Below are positions 1 to 7,027 of a DNA stretch of 40,299 bases, piece by piece. Position numbers and translations under genes: made by a program. The stretch spans positions 1 through 40,299 of the forward strand of contig JANQJO010000083.1 of NCBI GenBank assembly GCA_028281605.1, written 5' to 3'. Every line of letters begins with the position of its first letter. Positions within the stretch are counted from its first letter, which is position 1. The DNA is from Pseudomonadales bacterium. Lineage in GTDB: Bacteria; Pseudomonadota; Gammaproteobacteria; Pseudomonadales; JANQJO01. The notes under the pieces are model-generated. The model did no database searches, had not been told where the DNA came from, and saw only the letters and a list, made by a program, of their open reading frames with translations.

Positions 1-90
1 TGTACAAATCATAACCTGTTTTTTCTCGTCTGTGTATCCTCCAATTATATCACGGAAAAAAATCAGAATGATCAGGTTAAAATATGGCCG

Positions 91-291
91 CTATAATAAA
101 TCATCGTCATTATAGGTTGGTTTCCTACCAGTGGGTTTAATTGGTATAATGTGGCCTCTCTCTTCAAAGGTTGTACAAATCCTAGAAACTGCTGATTGGC
201 TTACGCCAAGATTTTCAGATATTTCTACTTGTTTGAAACCATCTCTAGTTTGGCGTAGTATTAATTCTCTAATTTCAATAGTTAACGACAT
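91..291 (-). pseudogene. N-terminal remnant of an IS630/Tc1-mariner-type transposase (paired-like HTH)
   Basis: The product is about 66 residues and consists only of a helix-turn-helix: an isoleucine-rich first helix, then GFKQVEISENLGVSQSAVSR, then a GRKPTY linker. This layout is the DNA-binding N-terminus of IS630/Tc1-mariner transposases, which normally run on for another 250-300 residues with a DDE catalytic domain. Here a TAG at 91-93 stops it. The same frame stays open to the window edge but does not read as a DDE domain. The second ATG (291) is chosen because an AAGG lies about nine bases upstream; the first ATG (300) touches it. It follows the pilW end in the same direction. Alternatively it is a small stand-alone HTH regulator. 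Assignment to the IS630 fold is likely; decay is inferred from length. Confidence 0.55.
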
Positions 292-398
292 CTTTATCAT
301 CCTTTTCTCGGTTGCCTTGAGTGTTCAGTCCTTTCAGTAGTTCACACTCCCTTTGTAGCTGAAATGATACACCCAAGCTTTTTCCGCTAGCAACTCCT

Positions 399-426
399 AA
401 AAACTACGGAATCGAGGATAGTTTTT
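399..426 (-). terminator. Candidate hairpin downstream of pilW
   Basis: AAAAACTA (399-406) and TAGTTTTT (419-426) form a perfect 8-bp stem with a 12-base loop, ten bases past the pilW stop. The A/T ends give a U-rich tail in either direction, as in bidirectional intrinsic terminators, but the stem is A+T-rich and weak. It would end the fimT-pilV-pilW transcript before the transposase remnant. Confidence 0.4.
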
Positions 427-435
427 GATATTTTT

Positions 436-1278
436 CTACAACTGCACCTGCACTGCGCGCTGTACATTTTTCAGCATAACTGACGTTTCAAAGACACGCC
501 TTAACTGACCATCATCAAAAGATGTACCAGGCCCTAGCGTATAAAGCCTATCTAATACCTGCAAATCATACTGTCTTTTATAATTTCCAAAGTCTGTCAC
601 TACTCTGTCCAAACTCACGCTTTTGATCATCAAACCTAAACGAACAATCACAACTTGGTGCTTAGACACATCAACCTGGTCCCGTCCTAAAAAACGAGAA
701 GGCTCAAGCACTTCAAACACATCTGCCTCAGTAACTCCATAAAGCACCTGAAAACTTTCAACCCCAGCTACGATGATGCCCGTTCCTTCAATATTAAAGG
801 GTTCCAACACACCGTTTTGGGCAAAAGCACTCGGCAAACCATAGTGGCACACCAATTGCTTTAACGTAGGATCTTGTCCATGCGCAATCACTCGGTACTG
901 ACTCCAATAAATTTTATTCGGTTCTGTTTTCGCACCAGTACAAGTGAAATCTCCCTCAGGGCCAGCTCGCCTCTGCACGGTAATGTGATCAAAGTCTGTG
1001 CCTTCTGCAGACAAATCCCAAACGACAGGGCTGATATTAGCAGCACCCAGGGCACCCCCGTAACCTGCCATTTGTAATTCATGACGGACAAAATCAAAGG
1101 TGAATTTTCCCGCTTCATTAATTTGTGATAGACCACTCTGAACCCGTGCACTTTTGGCATTGGTCACATACATTTGCGCAGCAGCCAGCACAATCAAACT
1201 GCTTAAAAAAGCACTGACCATCAGCTCAACCAAGGTCAAGCCTGTCACACATTGACGCGAACCGACTGAGTTAAGCAT
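436..1278 (-). CDS. pilW: Type IV pilus minor pilin PilW
   Basis: PilW is a minor pseudopilin that helps prime type IV pilus assembly in the inner membrane. The N-terminus carries a class III prepilin signal: a short leader ending in TG, then LTLVELMVSAFLSSLIVLAA, with the invariant Glu at position 5 after the processing site, followed by the hydrophobic stalk helix. The motif AGKFTFDFVRHELQMAGYGG just after the stalk is typical of PilW. About 280 residues is shorter than many PilW proteins (300-400). ATG 1278 is preferred over the upstream TTG because GGAG lies nine bases ahead of it. It is the last gene of fimT-pilV-pilW, seven bases after pilV. The usual next genes pilX, pilY1 and pilE do not follow; a transposase remnant does. 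Confidence 0.9.
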   Translation of the reverse strand: MLNSVGSRQCVTGLTLVELMVSAFLSSLIVLAAAQMYVTNAKSARVQSGLSQINEAGKFTFDFVRHELQMAGYGGALGAANISPVVWDLSAEGTDFDHITVQRRAGPEGDFTCTGAKTEPNKIYWSQYRVIAHGQDPTLKQLVCHYGLPSAFAQNGVLEPFNIEGTGIIVAGVESFQVLYGVTEADVFEVLEPSRFLGRDQVDVSKHQVVIVRLGLMIKSVSLDRVVTDFGNYKRQYDLQVLDRLYTLGPGTSFDDGQLRRVFETSVMLKNVQRAVQVQL

Positions 1279-1284
1279 CAATTG

Positions 1285-1821
1285 TCACTCCACAGTATTA
1301 ATAAAACCCATTCTTAAACAATGCTCGTCGGCAAAAACACAACTCTTAACAGGAGTTCCCGCCCAAGCAACAAAAACACAATTAGATGCCCCTGAGGCAA
1401 TACAGCGATCAACCGTAATCGCACCTTTAGGCAAAGATTGCTCAACCATACGCTTAAGGTCAGCAATATCAGCTTCTGCCACAGCCGCAGATGTACACGT
1501 CACCGCTCCATAACAGCCCAAATGATTCTGAGAGCTTATCCGATCCCAAGCAGTAGAGTCTGTATACACAGCTAAGGCTGCGGGATTAGCTCTAATACGA
1601 TCAATTAAATTCACAGCAATAGCACTGGAGCGGTTACGCCAAAAAGCCTCTTGCGTCGCGTCCAACCCTTTTTTTTGCAAACCTACATAACCAAGCACGG
1701 AAAGACTCAATACCAACAAGGCAACCAGGACTTCAATTAAGCCAATGCCTCGCATACGCCCAGACTGGCAATGTCTATCTTGAGCAACAATACCATCAGT
1801 TACAAACTTTAGAAAAAGCAT
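1285..1821 (-). CDS. pilV: Type IV pilus minor pilin PilV
   Basis: This is a pseudopilin of the minor-pilin tip complex. RMRG followed by IGLIEVLVALLVLSLSVLGY is a prepilin peptidase site with the conserved Glu5 and a hydrophobic helix. The segment around residues 45-80 (LDATQEAFWRNRSSAIAVNL, IRANP) is a PilV hallmark. The 178-residue length fits the family. Start choice is open. ATG 1821 gives a 24-residue leader and overlaps fimT by 26 bases, which suggests translational coupling, but it has no good ribosome site. ATG 1755 would leave only a three-residue leader. Four Cys in the C-terminal third may form the disulfides usual in pilins. Confidence 0.88.
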   Translation of the reverse strand: MLFLKFVTDGIVAQDRHCQSGRMRGIGLIEVLVALLVLSLSVLGYVGLQKKGLDATQEAFWRNRSSAIAVNLIDRIRANPAALAVYTDSTAWDRISSQNHLGCYGAVTCTSAAVAEADIADLKRMVEQSLPKGAITVDRCIASGASNCVFVAWAGTPVKSCVFADEHCLRMGFINTVE

Positions 1822-2305
1822 AAAAATGGCCCGTCGTTAAAATTTGAAACGTCACACCTGGGTACTGACTGCCTTTAAGGCAAACAGAAAAGTGCACCTC
1901 CGGCGTCCCAGCAATGGGCTTCCCACGACTGACAAATACAACACGCCCCAAATCCTCTGGCTGCACAGACAATTCTATACCCTCAGGCACTTGATAAACT
2001 TTAAGCTCATTACCTAACGCGTCCAGTAATTGCAAACCCTCTTGCCAAACATCTTTGCCATAGGGCTTTAATACCACAGGCGCAAGATGAGATCGATCGT
2101 GCGCAACAGAACGCATCACAACTAACATTTGCTCAAGAGCCTCTCCTGCATCATCTAATTTTTGTCGCTCAGAAAAACGAGTGTATTGGGGAACTATCCA
2201 AACCGTTAAAATAACCATTACAGCCAGAGCCATAAGTAACTCAATTAAGGTTACACCTTTCACCCAAGCTCTATCGCAAAAGTTCACTTCACACCCATAG
2301 TTCAA
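1796..2305 (-). CDS. fimT: Type IV pilus minor pilin of the FimT/GspH class
   Basis: This is a minor pseudopilin of the FimT/FimU/GspH type. WVKG followed by VTLIELLMALAVMVILTVWI is the prepilin processing site plus stalk helix with Glu5. The rest (about 130 residues) follows the GspH pattern, with a conserved Arg-rich start (LDDAGEALEQMLVVMRSVAH) and a C-terminal GHFYAFSKVCN. No ATG is available in frame: the listed start is TTG 2305, and GTG 2287 or GTG 2263 are alternatives. GTG 2287 would give an 11-residue leader. FimT and FimU cannot be separated here. It opens the three-gene minus-strand operon with pilV and pilW; FimT in other species has been linked to DNA binding during natural transformation. 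Confidence 0.8.
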   Translation of the reverse strand: MNYGCEVNFCDRAWVKGVTLIELLMALAVMVILTVWIVPQYTRFSERQKLDDAGEALEQMLVVMRSVAHDRSHLAPVVLKPYGKDVWQEGLQLLDALGNELKVYQVPEGIELSVQPEDLGRVVFVSRGKPIAGTPEVHFSVCLKGSQYPGVTFQILTTGHFYAFSKVCN

Positions 2306-2425
2306 AACCCATTATGACGTTTACAGTAATGATAAAACGCTTTAAACCTACCCATGAAGTAAAAAACTGTCAAGCTAAAAATTACACAATGGCCTATCTC
2401 TGAAAAACTGTTCATGTATTTTTAA

Positions 2426-3790
2426 TTACAGTCCAAGAGCAGTGTCCTTCAATTTATTTCCCTCTAAAGACACAACAGGATGAATGCGCGTACGTTTCTC
2501 AGAAAAAACACAAGTAAAAATGCTACCCTGATCAATATGGCTTTCTATTTTCAATTCAGCCTGATGACGCAACAAGACATGCTTAACAATAGCCAACCCC
2601 AAGCCCGTACCACCTGTTGAAGTGTATCGACTCTGATCAACACGATAAAATCTCTCAGTCAATCTAGTAATATGTTTAGACTCAATACCAATACCACGAT
2701 CAACAACCTGAAAACACCCCTGTCTGCCCAAAAGAAAACAACGGATGAACACTGAACTGTTGGGCTTCGAGTAGTGAACTGCATTGATAATAATGTTAGA
2801 AAAAGCGCTTCTGATTTCCTGAGGGCAGCCATAAAGATCAAACGTACCCTCAAAATCAAACTCTATGCTAACATCACGCTTTTTACCCAATACGCGGGCT
2901 TCCTCAATCAAACTGTCTAGCAGCTTAGGCAAAAGCACTAAAGACTCTTTGGATAATTTCGCAGCTGGGCCAGGTGATTTCTCCAACTTGCTCAACAGCA
3001 GCAAATCTTCCAATAAACTTTGCATTCGCTCTGTTTGCTCTTGCATACTTTGAAAACCCAATAGATGCCGATCTGAGAATTGGCAATCAATATCTAGAAA
3101 AGTTTCTATGTACCCCTTTAACACGGTCAAGGGCGTTCTCAATTCATGAGAAATATTGGCAATAAAATCAGACCTGACACGCTCTAAATGCACCAGATCA
3201 GTGATGTCCCTTATCAAAATCAACTTATTATTCTTTCCAAACAAGGTGATTCTAAACTCAAAAGTTCTTTTCAACGACTCTGGGCTTTTTAACACTAAAG
3301 GCGATTCATATTTTTGTTCGTTAAAATAATGAACAAAACTAGGATCCCTCAGTAAATGCGTAATCGGTTGACCTGTATCCTGAGGGTATTGTAAGCCAAT
3401 CATGCGACTGGCCGATTTGTTCCACCACTCCAAACAATTGTAATGATCCAAAATAGCAATACCTTCCTCTAAAGCATTAGCAGAGGCTTGAGCTCGATGG
3501 ATAATGCCTTTTAAAGCTAATTGCGCCCTTTTTTCTCTTTTTTGCAACTCATAGACGCGGTCAATCAAATGAATCAAAAAACCTTTACAATGAGGAGGCT
3601 CACCAGGGTCTTGTTGTGCCAACCAACGTTCGATTTGACGCAATTGTAAAATTTGCCAAGCCCAATAGATCACCAAAGTTAGACACAACACTTCCAAGGT
3701 GAAACCAAACCCATAGCCAACCAACGCAGCTACTACCACAATGAACAAAAGCTTACGCGCCTCTTTACACCACAGATCTTTAATTAGCAC
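2426..3790 (-). CDS. phoR: Phosphate-regulon sensor histidine kinase PhoR
   Basis: PhoR phosphorylates PhoB when phosphate is scarce, acting in the inner membrane with the Pst transporter and PhoU. Residues 14-48 form two closely spaced membrane segments with no sizeable periplasmic loop, as in PhoR. A PAS domain lies at about 100-200 (ALEEGIAILD, NCLEWWNKSA). The HisKA box ISHELRTPLTVLKGY has the phosphorylated His at 215. The ATPase domain shows the N box (IIINAVHYS), G1 (DRGIGI) and G2 (GGTGLGLAIVKH). The 454 residues match the family (about 430-450). The start is GTG 3790 with AAGGGG six bases ahead. It lies 44 bases after phoB in the same direction, so the two form one operon. Confidence 0.95.
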   Translation of the reverse strand: MLIKDLWCKEARKLLFIVVVAALVGYGFGFTLEVLCLTLVIYWAWQILQLRQIERWLAQQDPGEPPHCKGFLIHLIDRVYELQKREKRAQLALKGIIHRAQASANALEEGIAILDHYNCLEWWNKSASRMIGLQYPQDTGQPITHLLRDPSFVHYFNEQKYESPLVLKSPESLKRTFEFRITLFGKNNKLILIRDITDLVHLERVRSDFIANISHELRTPLTVLKGYIETFLDIDCQFSDRHLLGFQSMQEQTERMQSLLEDLLLLSKLEKSPGPAAKLSKESLVLLPKLLDSLIEEARVLGKKRDVSIEFDFEGTFDLYGCPQEIRSAFSNIIINAVHYSKPNSSVFIRCFLLGRQGCFQVVDRGIGIESKHITRLTERFYRVDQSRYTSTGGTGLGLAIVKHVLLRHQAELKIESHIDQGSIFTCVFSEKRTRIHPVVSLEGNKLKDTALGL

Positions 3791-3834
3791 ACAAGCCCCT
3801 TCATTTTAGTATTGCACAAACCTAAGCGATCAAG

Positions 3835-4524
3835 CTATATTGGGGAAAACCTATACCCTGTCCCTCTCACTGTCTGAACAAACTTATCACAGTGATGAGG
3901 CTCTAAAGCTTTACGCAAGCGTCTAATGTGCACATCCACAGTACGATCTTCAACATAAACATTATTACCCCATACCTGATCCAATAACTGACAACGAGTA
4001 TACGCCCTATCTTGGTGGGACATAAAAAACTCTAGTAAGCGATATTCTGTAGGACCCATAGAAAGCACATTGCCATCAATCGTAACTCTTTGGCTGACGG
4101 GGTTCAACTCCAAAGATTGCACCACCAAGGTTTTCCGCCTTTTTTTAACACTACTACGTCTAAGTACGGCATTTACTCTGGCAATCAGCTCTCTTGTCGA
4201 AAATGGCTTGGTTATATAGTCATCAACTCCAGCACTAAAACCTTGAAGTTTATTCTCCTCATCAACTTTGGCTGTCAGTAAAATAATGGGCAACTCCGCA
4301 TAGCCTTCTTCACGTCGCAATCGCCTAGCAAACTCAATACCACTAACACCTGGTAACATCCAATCCAACAATACAAGTTCAGGCTTTTTTTCATAAATCA
4401 TTTCATGAGCTTTTATGCAGTTAGAAGCTTCTAAGCACTGAAAACCAGAAAGCTCTAACGTAGTTTTTATCATTTCACGAATAGCAAGTTCGTCATCCAC
4501 AATCAATATCAGATTTGTATCCAT
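3835..4524 (-). CDS. phoB: Phosphate-regulon response regulator PhoB
   Basis: PhoB is an OmpR-family transcription factor that binds Pho boxes and activates phosphate-starvation genes. The N-terminal receiver has the acidic pair D10-D11, phospho-acceptor D54 in LLDWMLPG, T84 and K106 (ITKPFS). The C-terminal winged helix (about 130-229) carries LGPTEYRLLEFFM-like and VDVHIRRLRKAL motifs. The length of 229 residues from ATG 4524 is standard. GAGGAAGTG directly ahead of this ATG decides the start over the upstream in-frame start at 4542. A Pho box about 140 bases upstream suggests autoregulation, as known in E. coli. Confidence 0.96.
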   Translation of the reverse strand: MDTNLILIVDDELAIREMIKTTLELSGFQCLEASNCIKAHEMIYEKKPELVLLDWMLPGVSGIEFARRLRREEGYAELPIILLTAKVDEENKLQGFSAGVDDYITKPFSTRELIARVNAVLRRSSVKKRRKTLVVQSLELNPVSQRVTIDGNVLSMGPTEYRLLEFFMSHQDRAYTRCQLLDQVWGNNVYVEDRTVDVHIRRLRKALEPHHCDKFVQTVRGTGYRFSPI

Positions 4525-4645
4525 CACTTCCTCGGCAAACAAAATTGGCTATAAGTTACTGTAGGCTGCTCCAGAGTTTCGCCAGTGTTTTACTCTCAGC
4601 CTGTTTTATAGGCATACAAAAGCATCCAAGCAAGCTGACTGAATA

Positions 4646-4677
4646 TTTATACCACAATTGTGACACCAGCATGACAA
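4646..4677 (-). promoter_or_regulatory. Pho box and -10 element of the phoB promoter
   Basis: Read on the minus strand, TTGTCAT-GCTG-GTGTCAC (4677 to 4660) is two 7-base direct repeats with a 4-base spacer, the arrangement of the PhoB-binding consensus CTGTCATAWAWCTGTCAC. Eight bases further on, TATAAA (4651-4646) is placed as a -10 element, so the box covers the -35 position as in PhoB-activated promoters. It lies between the dtd stop and phoB. The match is seen directly; PhoB autoregulation is inferred from the family. Confidence 0.72.
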
Positions 4678-4704
4678 AAATGGTAGGTGTCAAACTTTAC
4701 AAGC

Positions 4705-5142
4705 CTAAATACGCAGTAAGAAGGTAATAGGCCCATTATTGATGCTGGAAATTTGCATATTTGATCGAAATTCACCCGATTTAATAGGAACTGAAGATCG
4801 ATCCAACTCATCTAGATAATAGTGGTAAAGCTCTGATGCAAGCTCAACCGGGGCTACTTCGGAAAAACTAGGACGATGCCCTTTCTGTGTATTGGCCGCT
4901 AAAGTAAATTGGGAAACGACCAATATTTCTCCCTGTATTTGCTGAACGTCAAGACCCATTTTGCCTGCTTCATCAACAAACATTCTGTACCGAAGTGTTC
5001 GCTCAGCAAGGCGAGCCGCTTCTTGATGAGAGTCTGCTTTTTCTATGCCCAAATAGACCAATAAACCCTGATCAATACGACTGACTAAGCGCTCTTCAAC
5101 CTTAACCTCTGCACTTAACACACTTTGTAATAACGCCTGCAT
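4705..5142 (-). CDS. dtd: D-aminoacyl-tRNA deacylase
   Basis: Dtd is a cytosolic proofreading enzyme that hydrolyses D-amino acids (and Gly mischarged on tRNA-Ala) from tRNA. The protein shows the family core: GLLVYLGIEKAD, the RTLRYRMFVDEAGKM region, the catalytic SQFTL motif (VVSQFTLAAN) and the C-terminal cis-Gly-Pro motif in NNGPITFLL. About 145 residues is the normal length. ATG 5142 is chosen over GTG 5151 because AGGTG is spaced seven bases ahead of it and the family begins M-x-A-L. It lies upstream of phoB in the same direction, but the phoB promoter between them suggests separate control. Confidence 0.95.
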   Translation of the reverse strand: MQALLQSVLSAEVKVEERLVSRIDQGLLVYLGIEKADSHQEAARLAERTLRYRMFVDEAGKMGLDVQQIQGEILVVSQFTLAANTQKGHRPSFSEVAPVELASELYHYYLDELDRSSVPIKSGEFRSNMQISSINNGPITFLLRI

Positions 5143-5189
5143 ACATAACACCTAATCATCAATGCTATCACCTGTTATATAAAGTAAGA

Positions 5190-5286
5190 GAATGGTCACG
5201 AAATAACTTTAACATTTAGAGCAGATGCATGTTTGAGCGAAGCGAGTTCAGCAGCGGAAAATGTTAAAGTTATTTCGTGACCATTC
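5190..5286. repeat. 28-bp perfect inverted repeat with 41-base loop (MITE/REP-like)
   Basis: Arms 5190-5217 and 5259-5286 are perfectly complementary over 28 bases (left arm begins GAATGGTCACGAAATAAC). The 41-base loop contains TTGAGCGAAGCGAG, itself a small palindromic core (GAGCGAAGCGAG reads as a hairpin CTCGC/GCGAG on one strand). Similar GAGCGAAGCGAG-bearing hairpins recur in intergenic regions of some gammaproteobacteria, from memory. No ORF lies inside. It could be a miniature mobile element or a long RNA hairpin terminating read-through ahead of dtd. Confidence 0.75.
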
Positions 5287-5784
5287 CAAGGTGATTAGAA
5301 AACAGCTCCCTATAATCGTAAGTCTGGAATCGAACCAATGATTGAGCATGCAAAACAAAAAATAATGAAATAAAATTTAGGGTATGCATCAATTTGCAGA
5401 TCTAACTTACAAGCAGTAGGTTTCGTGCCAGCAACTAAAATCTATGTAAAAACAACGATAAGTAATACGACTTTCACCAGCGCACTATACTACCACACAC
5501 TACATTCTATGGGAATTATATTATTCGGTAACTTTTACCACAAGAGTTTTACATAAAACTAAAATATTGTAGTTTTGCTCTCGGATCAAGCCAATACTAC
5601 TTTGGAAGGTTCATGGCAATTTTCAGAAGTATGCGGCAACTCTGCATATCGCATACAAATTATCCACAGCGTATAAATACAGATATAATCTGTAACTTTT
5701 TCACTATTTCTTACTAGAAACTTGTTAAGCTTACAAATATTACATTCATTCTATATTTTTATTTTAAATGTGAAGAGCGTTATC
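5287..5784. other. Intergenic region between hairpin repeat and oxygenase gene
   Basis: About 500 A+T-rich bases carry no convincing ORF on either strand. The only structured parts seen are the DnaA box/-10 element near its right end and a short GGTTCGATTCC (minus strand, near 5330) that resembles a tRNA T-loop but lacks the rest of a tRNA. Confidence 0.5.
5660..5689 (+). promoter_or_regulatory. Perfect DnaA box next to a consensus -10 hexamer
   Basis: TTATCCACA (5660-5668) is an exact match to the strong DnaA-binding consensus. TATAAT (5684-5689) follows and sits inside the small palindrome CAGATATAATCTG. No good -35 is visible; the DnaA box occupies that place. It lies about 95 bases ahead of the chosen start of the TPR/oxygenase gene, so DnaA could act on this promoter. 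A single box does not make an origin. Confidence 0.4.
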
Positions 5785-7020
5785 ATGCATAAACCCAACA
5801 TGCACAACTCAAAAAAATTGAATTTACTGAATGATTGTCAACAGTACTTTAATCAAAATCAAATCAGCTGCGCATTACGAATATTCAAAAAAATACTCTC
5901 GACAAATTGTAAAGATTTTTACCTACTACATTCTTTCGGAGTACTTGCTTTAAATCACTTACAACCGGAATATGCTATTCGCTTTTTCCTAAAGGCTGCC
6001 AAAATCAATGCCACAGAAACTTTACTAATAGCCAATATCGGTTTATCATATTTACAACTCAAAAGTTACGATCAAGCCACACACTATTTTAAAAAAGCTC
6101 TAAACAAAGAAAAAAATCATATTTACACACTCCATCATTTAGTTGATCTTTATCTTGAAAAAAAACAAGCTCAACAAGCCATAACTATCATACAAACACT
6201 TATGCAACTGGGAGAAACAAGTCATAATTTATACGCAAAACTAGCAGAAGCCCACTTACTAGAACAATCACCACAAAACGCATCAGAAGCAATCACTCAG
6301 GGGTTATCACTCAAACCTTTAGATACAAAACTACTGGCATTACAATCCATTGTTTTTAGCCAAACAAATCAAAAAGAACAAGAAAACACGCTCACAAATT
6401 TTGATAAATTTGTCATGATTTCAACACAAAAAGAACATCAACACACTTATATCCCCTTTACTCCAGAAGAATTTCATCAAGAATTTATTGAATATATTAC
6501 AAACTATAAAAATCTAGCCTATAATTCATCCTTTTTTTCAACCACCAATGGATACCAAACTTTAGGCAATCTACTCATTGAAAACAATATATTAACACAA
6601 ACGCTTTCTCAAATAATACATTATAACATTCAAGTTTATGTCACCAGCTTACCCAAAGAACCTATCTACCCCATAACTTTAAAAACACCTAAACATTATC
6701 GCTTAACAGCATGGGGCGTTAAACTTGCACAAGGCGGTCACCAGTGTTCTCACATCCATGAAGAAGGCTGGATCAGCGGTGTTTATTACCTTAAAGTACC
6801 TAATTTTAACACTAAAGATATTCACAATCATGGAGGGTACTTAGAGGTTGGCGGCGGTAAAGAAGGTTTATACCAAACAAAACCTAAATCACTCCTCATA
6901 GAACCCCATGTGGGTAATATGATACTTTTTCCTTCCTATTTATGGCATAGGACAATACCCTTTGAAAGCGATCAAGAACGCTACTGCTTAGCTTTTGATG
7001 CTATACCAATTCAAACCTAA
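5785..7020 (+). CDS. TPR repeats fused to a putative 2-oxoglutarate/Fe(II) oxygenase
   Basis: About 411 residues. The N-terminal half (about 15-215) is a run of tetratricopeptide-like helix pairs (for example LLIANIGLSYLQLKSYDQAT, then HYFKKALN). The C-terminal half matches the putative 2OG-Fe(II) oxygenase type often annotated as 2OG-FeII_Oxy_5: HIHEEGWISGVYYLKVP (about 322-338) gives metal-ligand histidines, PHVGNMILFPSYLWHRTIPF (about 372-392) gives the distal His. An Arg near the end may bind 2-oxoglutarate. Substrate is unknown; such TPR-oxygenase fusions are found beside glycan or peptide modification genes, but no such neighbour is seen here. ATG 5785 is chosen over TTG 5722, with GAAGAG seven bases upstream. 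It is convergent with the receiver-PP2C gene, seven bases apart. Confidence 0.75.
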   Translation: MHKPNMHNSKKLNLLNDCQQYFNQNQISCALRIFKKILSTNCKDFYLLHSFGVLALNHLQPEYAIRFFLKAAKINATETLLIANIGLSYLQLKSYDQATHYFKKALNKEKNHIYTLHHLVDLYLEKKQAQQAITIIQTLMQLGETSHNLYAKLAEAHLLEQSPQNASEAITQGLSLKPLDTKLLALQSIVFSQTNQKEQENTLTNFDKFVMISTQKEHQHTYIPFTPEEFHQEFIEYITNYKNLAYNSSFFSTTNGYQTLGNLLIENNILTQTLSQIIHYNIQVYVTSLPKEPIYPITLKTPKHYRLTAWGVKLAQGGHQCSHIHEEGWISGVYYLKVPNFNTKDIHNHGGYLEVGGGKEGLYQTKPKSLLIEPHVGNMILFPSYLWHRTIPFESDQERYCLAFDAIPIQT

Positions 7021-7027
7021 AAACCAC

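Noticed and set aside
5320..5350. tRNA T-loop-like GGTTCGATTCC on the minus strand
   Set aside because: The stem pairs only in three or four positions and no acceptor stem, anticodon arm or D-loop can be found around it.
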